The notes beneath the pieces were generated by a model. It ran no database searches. It saw nothing but the letters and a program-made list of their open reading frames with translations, and was not told the DNA's origin. Both the position numbers and the translations under genes were made by a program. From an uncultured Lachnospiraceae bacterium (GTDB lineage Bacteria > Bacillota > Clostridia > Lachnospirales > Lachnospiraceae), in assembly GCA_910587635.1 (NCBI GenBank), contig CAJUNB010000004.1, forward strand, positions 1 through 43,868: DNA of 43,868 bases. The letters run 5' to 3'. This document shows, piece by piece, positions 1 through 7,935 of this stretch (the stretch's first letter is position 1; every line of letters begins with the position of its first letter).

Positions 1-20
1 CAAAGGCAGGAAAAAACATT

Positions 21-1295
21 ATGTGCATAAAAAAGAAACTTTGTAATGTAATCAATCGTGTAGCAGAAACGTATAGAAAAGAGCAATCTTTCCGAAAGAG
101 TAAACTTTCAATCAGGGATACCATTCAAATGATTATCGGAGCAGAGGGCGGCTCCCTTGCCAAAGAACTCCATAGGGCAGGGTATGACGTGTCAGCCTCC
201 GCCCTAACGCAACGCAGGGCGCAAATTCCGGCCAATGTGTTCCGTGATATTTTCATGGGGTTCAATGAGGAGTGCGTTGACAGTGAGACCTTCCACGGAT
301 TCCGGCTTTTGGCAGTGGACGGAACAGCGGTTTCTATCCCACGCAACCCAAAGTCAGACAGTTTTGTGGTTCATTCCGGTGCGCCTAACGGATATAATCA
401 GCTCCATTTGACGCCGCTGTATGATATACTGAATAAAGTATATCTGGAAGCGGTGATACAGCCAGAACCGCAGAAAGACGAAATCGGCGCATTGATTGAA
501 CTTGTGAGGCGTAACACGTTCAGGGAAAAGGCTATCGTCATTGGAGACAGAGGTTATGAGTCCTATAACCTCTTGGCCCATCTTGCGGAAAAGGAAAATA
601 CGGATTTTTTAATCCGTATAAAGAATAACCGTTCCGCAATGAGGGAAGTGGCACGTCTCCCTATGTTGGAACTTGATACCGTTATCCGTTTTACCGTCAG
701 CACCACGCAGACGAAAGAGGATAAACGGAAGAAACATATCTTCCTTCAAGTGCCGAAAAACAGCAAAGAAGGGAGCAAAACACGCCGGGGACGTTGGGAT
801 TTTCCCAGTCCGTATCCCATGTGTCTGAGGATTGTCCGGTTCCAACTGGACAGTGGTGTGTTTGAGACGATAGCCACATCTCTTCCAAATACGTTTACTC
901 TGGAGGATATCCGGGAGCTGTACCATTTACGCTGGGGGATTGAATCCAGTTTCCGGGATTTGAAATATACCATGGGGCTTGTAAATCTGCACGGCAAAAG
1001 CGACTGTTTTGCGGAGCAGGAAGTGTATGCGGCAATGACCATGTTTAACTTTACAAGCCGTATAGCCCGTGAAGCGGTTATACGGCAGCCGGAAGAAGGG
1101 AGTCATGCGTACCGTGTTAATTTTAAGATGGCAGCGGCATTGTGCCGGGAATATTTCAGGACGGAAGGTGCGGACTATGAGAAGCTGTTAGAGGAAATCG
1201 GACGGCATACCGTGCCGGTCAGACCAGACAGACAAAACAAACGGAACTTGAAAGCCAAGGGCTTTGCGGGCTTTACATACCGGGTGTCATCATAA
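21..1295 (+). mobile_element. IS4-family transposase
   Basis: This 424-residue protein is a DDE transposase that would cut and paste its own insertion sequence. The first catalytic Asp lies in LAVDGTAV (about residue 100), the second in VIGDRGYES (about 174), and the catalytic Glu in YHLRWGIESSFRDLK (about 303-317). That last motif fits the IS4-family Y-x2-R-x3-E-x6-K signature. The ATG at 21 follows an AGGAAA-like site. The gene is intact, with no frameshift. The left end of the element lies outside the window, so its terminal inverted repeats cannot be paired here. A hairpin with a T-run follows the stop codon. The family is clear; the exact IS name is not. Confidence 0.9.
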
Positions 1296-1301
1296 CCTGG
1301 A

Positions 1302-1334
1302 GGGAAGGAAGATTTAAGTCTTTCCTTCCCTTTT
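1302..1334 (+). terminator. Terminator-like hairpin after the transposase
   Basis: GGGAAGGAAGA pairs with TCTTTCCTTCCC (one bulge) across a short TTTAAG loop, and TTTT follows. It starts seven bases after the transposase stop. Confidence 0.7.
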
Positions 1335-1444
1335 CATAACTTAACGCCCATACTGAATGGGGGACGCATAGAAATTATATAACATGTTCTGCGAATATAA
1401 CCCAAAATTCCTTTGTTTACAAAGGTCAGGCAATAGGAAAGTAG

Positions 1445-1798
1445 AAAATCGCTATATAACAAGTACGCTCTTATATAGCGATTTTAGGGAGAAATCTATG
1501 GAAAATTGAGAATCTCTAAATTTCCACGTCCTATTTTTATGCTGTTGACCATAAAAAGAACGTAAAATTCCATAATCTCCCCTATAATTGTAACTGTTGT
1601 TTATGATAGGGAGACGATGTTTTCCATGGTTTTCTCTGGCATAAGCCGGAAAACCATGGAAAAACAACGAGAAAAAGCCACTCCCAATACCGACAAACCG
1701 ATTTTTAGGAAAATTTGCCAATCCCATTCCTGAACAATTCAGTGTTTTTTCTGAATCGTTCAGGAATGGGATTGGGAATAAACAAATCGGTGTTTGTG
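1445..1798. repeat. Cluster of five to six consecutive hairpins, no gene
   Basis: The stretch 1335-2014 holds no convincing gene. It contains closely spaced inverted repeats. 1445-1459 pairs perfectly with 1471-1485 (AAAATCGCTATATAA). TTTTTATG and CATAAAAA pair near 1532-1555. TCTCCC and GGGAGA pair near 1576-1613. 1620-1634 pairs perfectly with 1649-1663 (TTTTCCATGGTTTTC), with a nested GGC/GCC. 1718-1742 pairs with 1751-1775 at 24 of 25 positions, extended outward by ACAAACCGATTT and AAATCGGTGTTTGT. A weaker hairpin lies near 1498-1525. The role is unknown; it could be a structured RNA, a palindromic mobile remnant or a set of protein sites. Confidence 0.75.
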
Positions 1799-2014
1799 AG
1801 AATAATTCGAGGGATTGGCAGGAGGGGCGATATGAAATGGCAACTACGATTGAGAAGTCGTTGGAACGATAACAAATGTGGGGTGCGGCGGTTGTTACGC
1901 CTTGTATTTTATGGTTGAAAACAGAGGGTAAGAGTGGTATAACTAAAACGTGAAAGATATAGACAAAGTGATTTGCCGAAAAATTCTAGCAGTGATTTAT
2001 CGGAGGGTATGTAT

Positions 2015-2857
2015 ATGAACAGATGTAAAAAGATAGTAATATTGGTATGCGTTTTTCTGACAGCATTAAATGTTGTTGCTTGTGGACAAGCAACAGGAGA
2101 TGAAGTTGTGAATACGGATGAATCTTCTGTAAATCAGCAAGAAAGCAGTGTGCTGACAGTTGAAGCTACAGATTTGGAAATAAAAGAAGATGAAACTGTA
2201 AATGCAGATGAATCTTCTGTAAATCAGCAAGAAAGCAGCATGCAGACAGTTGAAAGTATGAATTTAGAAACGGAAGAAGACAAAACTATTGGTGTAGAAA
2301 AATCCAATGTAGAAACGAGTGAAAATATAGACACAGAAATGACAACAGAAGAATTACTAGATTTGTTTATCAACGGCTCAATAAGTGCAATCAGTTCCGA
2401 GGATTCGGCATTCTATATTACCGATTTAGATATGGATTCTGGTGAATGGGATTCCTATTCCATTGGTGAAAGGGTCGATCTTGACAATGATGGAGAAAAT
2501 GAACTGATTATTTGCGGACCTTATGGTGGCATATACCTTGATGTACGCAATAATAAGGTCTATGAATTTGCTGTGGGAGAGGGTGATTCTCTTGTGCTTT
2601 CTTATGTTTTTTATAATGGCTCCACATGGATTATGTACAGCAACAGAATGTATGCAGGATATGAAGCATACCATATGGAAAAATTTGAAGGGGCAGATAA
2701 TTTAGTTTCAGAAATCAATTTTCATGAAGAACTTGTTGATGAAGATAATGTGGAGGGTAAAGAAAAATATACATTGAACGGAACGGAAATATCTTATGAT
2801 GAATATTTTCAATTATGTAGCAAGATTTTTGCAACTGAAGTAACTACAACTAAATGA
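2015..2857 (+). CDS. Lipoprotein of unknown function with a duplicated N-terminal segment
   Basis: The product is about 280 residues. It starts with a charged, hydrophobic leader and a lipobox ending at Cys23 (NVVAC), so it should be lipid-anchored on the outer face of the membrane. The ATG at 2015 is chosen because GGAGG at 2002-2006 lies 8 bases upstream; the ATG at 2009 is too close. Two 30-residue copies containing DESSVNQQESS follow the Cys, encoded by a 90-bp tandem duplication (about 2108-2197 and 2198-2287). The remainder is acidic, contains a DLDNDGENELIICG segment resembling FG-GAP/VCBS-like calcium loops, and has no enzyme motif I recognise. No operon partner is evident. Confidence 0.75.
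   Translation: MNRCKKIVILVCVFLTALNVVACGQATGDEVVNTDESSVNQQESSVLTVEATDLEIKEDETVNADESSVNQQESSMQTVESMNLETEEDKTIGVEKSNVETSENIDTEMTTEELLDLFINGSISAISSEDSAFYITDLDMDSGEWDSYSIGERVDLDNDGENELIICGPYGGIYLDVRNNKVYEFAVGEGDSLVLSYVFYNGSTWIMYSNRMYAGYEAYHMEKFEGADNLVSEINFHEELVDEDNVEGKEKYTLNGTEISYDEYFQLCSKIFATEVTTTK
2108..2287 (+). repeat. 90-bp tandem duplication inside the lipoprotein gene
   Basis: Two adjacent 90-bp copies share the stretch GATGAATCTTCTGTAAATCA and similar flanks. The period is a multiple of three, so the frame is kept and the acidic linker after the lipid anchor is lengthened. Confidence 0.8.
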
Positions 2858-2920
2858 CAACTTTCATATTTGTTATTAGGGTAGTGGCAAATTGATATAT
2901 TCCTTGTTAATGTTCTTTTA

Positions 2921-2942
2921 TACATGGTGCTAGCACCATGTA
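2921..2942. promoter_or_regulatory. Perfect 22-bp palindrome
   Basis: The half TACATGGTGCT is followed directly by its reverse complement, with no central spacer. It lies 64 bases after the lipoprotein stop. There is no T-run after it, so a protein-binding site is as likely as a terminator. Confidence 0.6.
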
Positions 2943-3070
2943 ATCTAAGGACAATTAAAGAAAAAATTAGCGTTTGGCTTATAGTTTGTGTTTGTTACGC
3001 TTTAACTCTTTTGAAATTCTTATTTTGCAAGGAATTTTAGAATCAAAAATGGAAATCTATGAAAGCATGG

Positions 3071-3116
3071 AAAAAAGTCCACCTGTTTGTTTTGTATTAG
3101 GTAGGTGGGCTTTTTT
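3071..3116 (+). terminator. Rho-independent terminator
   Basis: AAAAAAGTCCACCT pairs with AGGTGGGCTTTTTT across an 18-base loop, with an A-run before and a T-run after. The A-run could make it work on both strands. It separates the lipoprotein region from the cobalt operon. Confidence 0.85.
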
Positions 3117-3241
3117 CTTAGTCATAAAAACGATTATCTTAATGACATTGCTCAATTGAGTCCTGTTTTTTATTCCATAGGAATTGCTTCCCGGACCGCT
3201 CACGCGATTCTTTTTTACTTTATAGGGAATTTGTAGAATTG

Positions 3242-3270
3242 TTGCGCCATTTGTGAAGAAATGTTATACT
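3242..3270 (+). promoter_or_regulatory. Predicted sigma-A promoter of cbiQO
   Basis: TTGCGC (3242-3247) and TATACT (3265-3270) are 17 bases apart, and TG one base before the -10 box makes it an extended -10. The site lies 100 bases before the chosen cbiQ start. The assignment is by consensus only. Confidence 0.55.
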
Positions 3271-3315
3271 TGTATACATGGTACAGTGCCGTGAATGGTA
3301 TCTGAACGCCTGGAT

Positions 3316-3390
3316 GAAAGGAGGAGAGAATGTACAGAGGACATACGATACAGGAAGAAAGGAGGAGAGATGCACAGAGAACATACGATA
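3316..3390 (+). repeat. Direct repeat duplicating a ribosome binding site and start codon
   Basis: The string GAAAGGAGGAGAG, a start codon and a CATACGATA tail occur twice, 39-40 bases apart (from about 3316 and 3356). The first ATG (3330) opens a frame of about 50 codons that overlaps cbiQ out of frame. The second ATG (3370) opens cbiQ itself. Confidence 0.75.
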
Positions 3391-4089
3391 TATATGGAAA
3401 GATATGTGTATGCTTCCGGGATGCGGCAAGTAAACGGAGACCTGAAGACAGGGTTTTGTCTGATAGTCTTGATACTTGATTTAGCGCTGGACAGTCCGGC
3501 TGTTTCAGCTTTTATTGTCGGGACAATGTTTGCCATGGCAGTGGGTCTGTGCGGCGTAAAGCCGAAGGACTATATAAGAATGATGGGAATCCCTGCGGTA
3601 TTTATTATTTTCAGTGGGATTGCCCTGTTGTTTGCCAGTCAGGATGGGCGACGGGCGGCAGAGGTGACTTTACGGGCACTGGGGGCGGTCAGCGCCTTTT
3701 ATTTTCTTATTTTATCTACAACCGTCAGCGAACTGCTGATGACACTGCAAAAGTGCCATATGCCCAGGCTGTTCCTTGAATTGACGTATCTGATCTATCG
3801 GTTTATATTTGTGCTGACGGATGTATGGAACCGGATTGATATTGCAGCCGGAGCCAGGCTGGGGTATGTGGATTACCGAACATCTCTGCGGACTTTTGGG
3901 GCAGTTGCAGGGAATCTGTTTGTGCTTTCCATGAAAAGGGCAGACGCCTGTTATGATGCAATGGTATCCAGATGCTATACGGGAGAACTGCGTTTTCTGG
4001 AAGAGGAAAAAAAGTGCAGGCCCCGGGAGTGGGCAGGTATTTTGTTGTATGTAGGCAGTCTTATTCTGGTAAGGAGGTTTTTGGGATGA
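3370..4089 (+). CDS. cbiQ: Cobalt ECF transporter transmembrane protein CbiQ
   Basis: CbiQ is the T component of the energy-coupling factor cobalt transporter; it joins the ATPase CbiO to the CbiMN substrate unit in the membrane. The 239-residue product has several hydrophobic segments (about residues 25-80, 95-125, 140-165) and ends with a membrane segment near ILLYVGSLILV. A cytoplasmic stretch carries the ALG and ARLGYVDYRTSLRTFG motifs that resemble the coupling helices of T components. ATG 3370 is preferred because GGAGG precedes it and the codons upstream are not conserved-looking. An upstream GTG at 3295 remains possible. The stop overlaps the cbiO start by four bases. Confidence 0.88.
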   Translation: MHREHTIYMERYVYASGMRQVNGDLKTGFCLIVLILDLALDSPAVSAFIVGTMFAMAVGLCGVKPKDYIRMMGIPAVFIIFSGIALLFASQDGRRAAEVTLRALGAVSAFYFLILSTTVSELLMTLQKCHMPRLFLELTYLIYRFIFVLTDVWNRIDIAAGARLGYVDYRTSLRTFGAVAGNLFVLSMKRADACYDAMVSRCYTGELRFLEEEKKCRPREWAGILLYVGSLILVRRFLG

Positions 4090-4919
4090 ATGAAGGACCA
4101 GTCCTGTGCCTGAGGGATGTAAGTTTTGCCTATCATGGCAGAGAACCGGCGCTTTCCCATATCAGTGTAGATATCTGTAGAGGAGAACGGATTGCCATAC
4201 TGGGAGAAAACGGCGCGGGAAAGTCTACGTTTTTTCTGTATATAAACGGCGTGCTTAAGCGGCAGGCAGGGCGTATTTATTACGAAGGTGCGGAAATTAC
4301 TGATAAGAATATCCATATGCTGCGTAAAAAAGTGGGAATCATATTTCAGGATGCGGACAGTCAGATGATAGCGCCCAGCGTACGTGCAGAAATTTCTTTC
4401 GGTCCCATGAATTTAAAGCTCGACAGACAGGAAGTCAGAAAGCGGGTGGAGAATGCCATATCGTTTATGAACCTGGAAGGTTTTGAGGACAGACCGCCTC
4501 ACTGTTTAAGCGGTGGGGAGAAAAAACGGGTAAGCATCGCAGATATCATTGCCATGGAACCGGAAATTTATCTGTTTGATGAACCTACAGCTTCTCTGGA
4601 CGGGAAGCATGCGGAGCAGCTGGAGAGAATACTGGCGTTGCTGCATGAACAGGGAAAGACGCTGATCGTCAGTACCCATGATATAGATTTTGCCTATCGA
4701 TGGGCAGACAGGGTGCTGGTTTTCCGGGAAGGCATATTGGCAGCGGACGGGACACCGTTTGCGATCTTTTCCGGGGAAAAGCTGTGCAGAGAGGTCGGAC
4801 TGAAATGTCCCACATTACTGAGAATTGGTAAGATTCTGGAAGAAAAAGGTCTCCTGAAGGAGAATGGGAGAGCCCCTCGGACAGTGGAAGAGCTGGAGAC
4901 TCTGCTGAGGGGAGAATAA
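4086..4919 (+). CDS. cbiO: Cobalt ECF transporter ATPase CbiO
   Basis: This 277-residue ABC ATPase powers cobalt uptake with CbiQ and CbiMN. Walker A is GENGAGKST, the Q-loop lies in IIFQDADSQM (typical of ECF ATPases), the signature is LSGGEKKR, Walker B is IYLFDEPT, and the switch His is in STHD. The ATG at 4086 overlaps the cbiQ stop (ATGA), which indicates translational coupling. The open frame extends 38 codons further upstream inside cbiQ, but those codons do not resemble an ATPase. Being a single ATPase, it probably acts as a homodimer. The gene ends 13 bases before the cobalamin aptamer. Confidence 0.95.
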   Translation: MNEGPVLCLRDVSFAYHGREPALSHISVDICRGERIAILGENGAGKSTFFLYINGVLKRQAGRIYYEGAEITDKNIHMLRKKVGIIFQDADSQMIAPSVRAEISFGPMNLKLDRQEVRKRVENAISFMNLEGFEDRPPHCLSGGEKKRVSIADIIAMEPEIYLFDEPTASLDGKHAEQLERILALLHEQGKTLIVSTHDIDFAYRWADRVLVFREGILAADGTPFAIFSGEKLCREVGLKCPTLLRIGKILEEKGLLKENGRAPRTVEELETLLRGE

Positions 4920-4932
4920 ATAATTTACGATG

Positions 4933-5093
4933 GTGAAGAGGTGCCTGTCATCTCCGCAGGATAATAGGGAAAAGGGTGAGAATCCCTTACGGTCCCGCCG
5001 CTGTATGGGCGGAGCTGCTTTGCAGATGTCACTGGAAAACCGGGAAGACGCAGAGCCAGCCAGGATGCCTAAGTCAGAAGACCTACCCTTCAC
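4933..5093 (+). ncRNA. Cobalamin riboswitch
   Basis: The region carries the conserved landmarks of the adenosylcobalamin aptamer. Closing-stem halves GTGAAG (4933) and CTTCAC (5088-5093) pair. GGGAA and GGGTGAGAATCCC elements, ACGGTCCCGCC with CTGTATGGGCGG, CACTGGAAAACCGGGAAG, and a B12-box-like CCTAAGTCAGAAGACC follow in order. It sits between cbiO and cbiM, so it should control cbiMN. High cobalamin should switch off cbiMN expression, as is known for this class. Placement in the middle of the operon is unusual. Confidence 0.93.
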
Positions 5094-5146
5094 AGCAGCA
5101 GTATTTTATTACGAGCGATGATGAAATACGGAAGACATACAAAAAA

Positions 5147-5164
5147 CTTGCAATGTCTTGCAAG
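5147..5164 (+). promoter_or_regulatory. Hairpin just before the cbiM ribosome binding site
   Basis: CTTGCAA, a four-base loop and TTGCAAG form a perfect 7-bp hairpin that ends directly at AAAGGAG (5165-5171). There is no T-run. It is placed to take part in the riboswitch expression platform, probably by affecting ribosome access. Confidence 0.5.
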
Positions 5165-5176
5165 AAAGGAGAAACT

Positions 5177-5923
5177 ATGAAGAAAAGAGAAAGAAAAATT
5201 GTACTGACAGCGGCTGTAATGGCTGTTATGTTCGGCATTTCGCCGAGGGTGAACGCCATGCATATTATGGAAGGATATCTTCCGGCAACACATTGTATAG
5301 CATGGGGGATTCTGAGCGTTCCTTTTTTGCTGGCAGGATTTTTCTCTATCAAAAGACGTTTACAGACAGATCGCAGATCAATCACACTGCTGGCCATGGC
5401 AGGCGCATATATCTTTGTCATTTCCTCTCTGAAAATTCCTTCTGTAACAGGGAGCTGTTCTCACATGACGGGGACCGGACTGGGGGCCGTTTTGTTTGGC
5501 CCTGCTGTCGTAAGTGTTCTGGGCATTATTGTATTGATTTTTCAGGCAATTTTACTTGCCCATGGAGGACTGACGACACTGGGGGCCAATACGTTTTCCA
5601 TGACAATTGCAGGCCCGGTCCTTGCCTGGGCAATTTATAGACTGGGCCGAAAATTCGGAATCAGCAAACGGATATCCGTATTTCTGTCAGCAGCTCTTGG
5701 TGATCTGTTTACATATTGTATGACGAGCTGTCAGCTTGCTCTGGCTTTTCCCTCCCGGGAAGGAGGTGTGGCGCTGTCAGCTCTGAAGTTTTTGGGGGTA
5801 TTTGCTCCCACACAGCTTCCTCTGGCTGTGATAGAGGGAGTTCTGACAGTTATAATACTGATCGGGCTGGAGACATATGCACAGCCTGAACTGAGCACTT
5901 TGGGAAGAGGTGAGAATCTTTGA
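5177..5923 (+). CDS. cbiM: Cobalt ECF transporter substrate-capture protein CbiM
   Basis: CbiM binds cobalt outside the membrane and is the core substrate unit. The 248-residue product has a cleavable leader of 27 residues ending SPRVNA. Cleavage exposes MHIMEGYLP, whose Met-His-Ile start is the metal-binding N-terminus known for CbiM and NikM. Several membrane segments follow, with the conserved GSCSHMTGTGLGAVLFGP and HGGLTTLGAN stretches. ATG 5177 follows AAAGGAG; the longer open frame upstream runs through the riboswitch and is not coding. The gene overlaps cbiN. Cobalt rather than nickel is favoured because of the cobalamin riboswitch and the CbiN partner. Confidence 0.95.
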   Translation: MKKRERKIVLTAAVMAVMFGISPRVNAMHIMEGYLPATHCIAWGILSVPFLLAGFFSIKRRLQTDRRSITLLAMAGAYIFVISSLKIPSVTGSCSHMTGTGLGAVLFGPAVVSVLGIIVLIFQAILLAHGGLTTLGANTFSMTIAGPVLAWAIYRLGRKFGISKRISVFLSAALGDLFTYCMTSCQLALAFPSREGGVALSALKFLGVFAPTQLPLAVIEGVLTVIILIGLETYAQPELSTLGRGENL

Positions 5924-6240
5924 AACGGAATAAAAAGATAGTGTTTGTTTTGCTGTTTCTGACAGCAGTCATTATAATCATACCGGTTATCGCTTTAAAA
6001 GGAGCCGAGTTTGGCGGTTCCGACGACGCGGGAAGTGTCATGGTGGAAGAGATTGCAGGAAACTATGAACCATGGTTTACTCCGGTATTTGAAAAGATGT
6101 TGGGAAGAGAAGTGCCGGGAGAGCTGGAGAGCCTGCTGTTCTGTATTCAGACTGGCATTGGTGTGGGTGTTATTGCCTTCTGCATGGGGAGAATGGTAGA
6201 GCGGAAAAAATGGCTGGATGAAGGGCAGAAAGAAGGCTGA
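5920..6240 (+). CDS. cbiN: Cobalt transport protein CbiN
   Basis: CbiN is the small membrane partner of CbiM that helps load cobalt. The 106-residue product has two membrane segments (about residues 7-26 and 71-90) separated by an extracellular loop. The loop holds the family motif EFGGSDDAG, then YEPWFTPVFE and ELESLLFCIQTGIG. It starts with TTG at 5920, overlapping the cbiM stop by four bases, with AGAGGTGAG before it. Length and motifs match the family. Order Q-O-riboswitch-M-N differs from the common M-N-Q-O. Confidence 0.93.
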   Translation: MKRNKKIVFVLLFLTAVIIIIPVIALKGAEFGGSDDAGSVMVEEIAGNYEPWFTPVFEKMLGREVPGELESLLFCIQTGIGVGVIAFCMGRMVERKKWLDEGQKEG

Positions 6241-6286
6241 TTTTGCTGCTAACGCAGCTCCTTTTGCTCATGAACGGGCGCTCCCT

Positions 6287-6348
6287 CAGTGAGAATCGAT
6301 GGATGAAAATTCGTGCAAGCACGATTTTCACCCATACGCTTCTCACTG
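6287..6348. terminator. Large hairpin between convergent genes
   Basis: CAGTGAGAA pairs with TTCTCACTG, ATGG with CCAT, and TGAAAATTCGTGC with GCACGATTTTCA around a two-base tip. The interval 6241-6286 also holds GCTGC-TAAC-GCAGC followed by TCCTTTT, a terminator-like structure for cbiN. Together these separate cbiN from the gene on the other strand. Confidence 0.6.
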
Positions 6349-6357
6349 GCTGAACTT

Positions 6358-6999
6358 TTATCTTAAAATAGAATATCCGTAGCCATTTGCCAGCGCATCA
6401 ATAGGTTTTCCTTCTTTGCACATGGAACAATTGTCTGGGGAGCTCATCTTATAATCTGCGATATCCGACATTGTAAACAGGGCGTTTACATGGATATCGT
6501 GAATCCGGTTTACGGCGCTGAAAATAGCGGAAATACCGGTGATTGTGCCGCCATAGTAAGCGATGGTATCCAGCATCCTTCCGGTGGTGTTTCCAGTGGT
6601 GGCAGCCGGGAGAAGCAGAAGCACATGTTTGTTTTTAATCATGGGCTTTAAGTTCTCGCGGAACAGGATCTGTCCTGTAAAATTGACTTCCGGTGAGGTG
6701 ATATAGATTGTCTTATGAGCATTCATGGAGAGGACGCCCACTTTTGTAAGCTGTTCTGCCAGATAGGCGCCGATGACTTCACAACCTTCCATGCAGACGA
6801 TGGTGTCCACTACGGTACTGGCAACGTAGGCCTCTGCCATAGCTTTGGCTACCTCCTGGGCTTCACTCTGCCTTGCTTTGAGCTTGGACATATCCAAATA
6901 ATAGTTGATATGGGAATTGGGAGTCACGAAATGGCCCGGAATGGCATCCAATACGATGTTCGGGTGTTTTTTGGAAAATAGTTTTTTTGCATCCTGCAT
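6358..6999 (-). CDS. Phosphoribosyltransferase-like protein
   Basis: The 213-residue protein has the overall look of a type I phosphoribosyltransferase, similar to proteins often labelled orotate phosphoribosyltransferase in Clostridia. The segment HVLLLLPAATTGNTTGRMLD (about residues 124-143) is where the PRPP loop would be, but the usual pair of acidic residues before TTG is replaced by PAA. A C-terminal CSMCKEGKPIDAL motif adds two close Cys. It is read towards cbiN and away from purC; ATG at 6999 follows GAGGG. Its place beside purine genes suggests nucleotide metabolism or sensing. Whether it is catalytic is uncertain. Confidence 0.7.
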   Translation of the reverse strand: MQDAKKLFSKKHPNIVLDAIPGHFVTPNSHINYYLDMSKLKARQSEAQEVAKAMAEAYVASTVVDTIVCMEGCEVIGAYLAEQLTKVGVLSMNAHKTIYITSPEVNFTGQILFRENLKPMIKNKHVLLLLPAATTGNTTGRMLDTIAYYGGTITGISAIFSAVNRIHDIHVNALFTMSDIADYKMSSPDNCSMCKEGKPIDALANGYGYSILR

Positions 7000-7156
7000 A
7001 AAAATCCCTCACTTTCAAGTAATTGTTTAGTACATTTTCATTATACTATTAATTGGGTGGAATTGCCATAGATATTTTCATCTGCCGGTCCATATTGATT
7101 TCTGGAAAAGGGTAGGGTATACTTGACTTGTTACAGAAGAAGTGATGAAACTTCGG

Positions 7157-7190
7157 GCCGCTTATATGCGGCGCGTCCCAGTTGCGGGAC
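7157..7190 (+). promoter_or_regulatory. Two adjacent hairpins in the purC leader
   Basis: GCCGC-TTATAT-GCGGC (7157-7172) is followed directly by GTCCC-AGTTGC-GGGAC (7175-7190), then TTTAT. They sit 35 bases before purC. I could not match them to a known purine, ZTP or THF riboswitch core. Confidence 0.45.
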
Positions 7191-7224
7191 TTTATGACAA
7201 AAAGGAAAGGTACATGGTGAAGGA

Positions 7225-7929
7225 ATGAAAAAACTGGAGCAGCTTTATGAAGGAAAGGCAAAAAAGGTATTTACGACAGATGACCCAGATGTACTGATTG
7301 TGGATTATAAAGACGATGCCACTGCTTTTAACGGAGAGAAAAAAGGAACTATCGTGGGGAAGGGCGTAATCAATAACCGCATGACAAACCGGGTATTTCA
7401 ATTACTGGAAGAAAAAGGCGTTCCGACTCATTTGATTGAGGAATTGAGCGACAGAGAGACGGCTGTAAAAAGAGTGGAGATCGTTCCGCTGGAGGTTATC
7501 ATTCGAAATGTAGCAGCAGGCAGTTTTTCAAAAAGGCTGGGTGTTGTGGAAGGCACTCCTTTCCGGGAACCGACGATCGAGTTCAGCTATAAAAATGATG
7601 AGCTGGGAGACCCGCTGATCAATTCTTACTTCGCAGTGGCGCTGGGACTGGCTACCTGGGAAGAGATCGAGACGATCAAAAAGTACGCTTTTCTCGTAAA
7701 TGACGTGTTGAAAGAATATTTTCTGCAGGCCGGGATCAAACTGATCGATTTCAAGATTGAGTTTGGCAGATATCATGGACAGATCATTCTTGCGGACGAG
7801 ACTTCGCCGGATACGTGCCGCCTGTGGGATGTGAATACAAATGAAAAACTGGATAAAGACAGATTCCGCAGGGATCTTGGAAATGTAGAGGAAGCTTATA
7901 ACGAAGTTTTCAAACGGTTGGGGTTATAA
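7225..7929 (+). CDS. purC: Phosphoribosylaminoimidazole-succinocarboxamide synthase
   Basis: PurC joins CAIR and aspartate using ATP to give SAICAR in de novo purine synthesis, in the cytoplasm. The 234-residue product begins LYEGKAKKVF, contains the family signatures VEIVPLEVIIRNVAAGS and LIDFKIEFG, and ends with DETSPDTCRLWD. Its length is normal for the bacterial single-domain enzyme. ATG 7225 follows GAAGGA. The gene stops six bases before purF, which suggests one transcript. Together with purF and purB it covers three pathway steps. Confidence 0.97.
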   Translation: MKKLEQLYEGKAKKVFTTDDPDVLIVDYKDDATAFNGEKKGTIVGKGVINNRMTNRVFQLLEEKGVPTHLIEELSDRETAVKRVEIVPLEVIIRNVAAGSFSKRLGVVEGTPFREPTIEFSYKNDELGDPLINSYFAVALGLATWEEIETIKKYAFLVNDVLKEYFLQAGIKLIDFKIEFGRYHGQIILADETSPDTCRLWDVNTNEKLDKDRFRRDLGNVEEAYNEVFKRLGL

Positions 7930-7935
7930 TCGGGA

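Noticed and set aside
1445..1798. Retron msr-msd
   Set aside because: No reverse transcriptase gene lies nearby.
2974..3159. Small open frame of 61 codons
   Set aside because: It runs through the terminator at 3071-3116 and has no ribosome binding site.
7000..7224. Purine, ZTP or THF riboswitch before purC
   Set aside because: Hairpins are present, but the conserved core bases of these classes could not be found.
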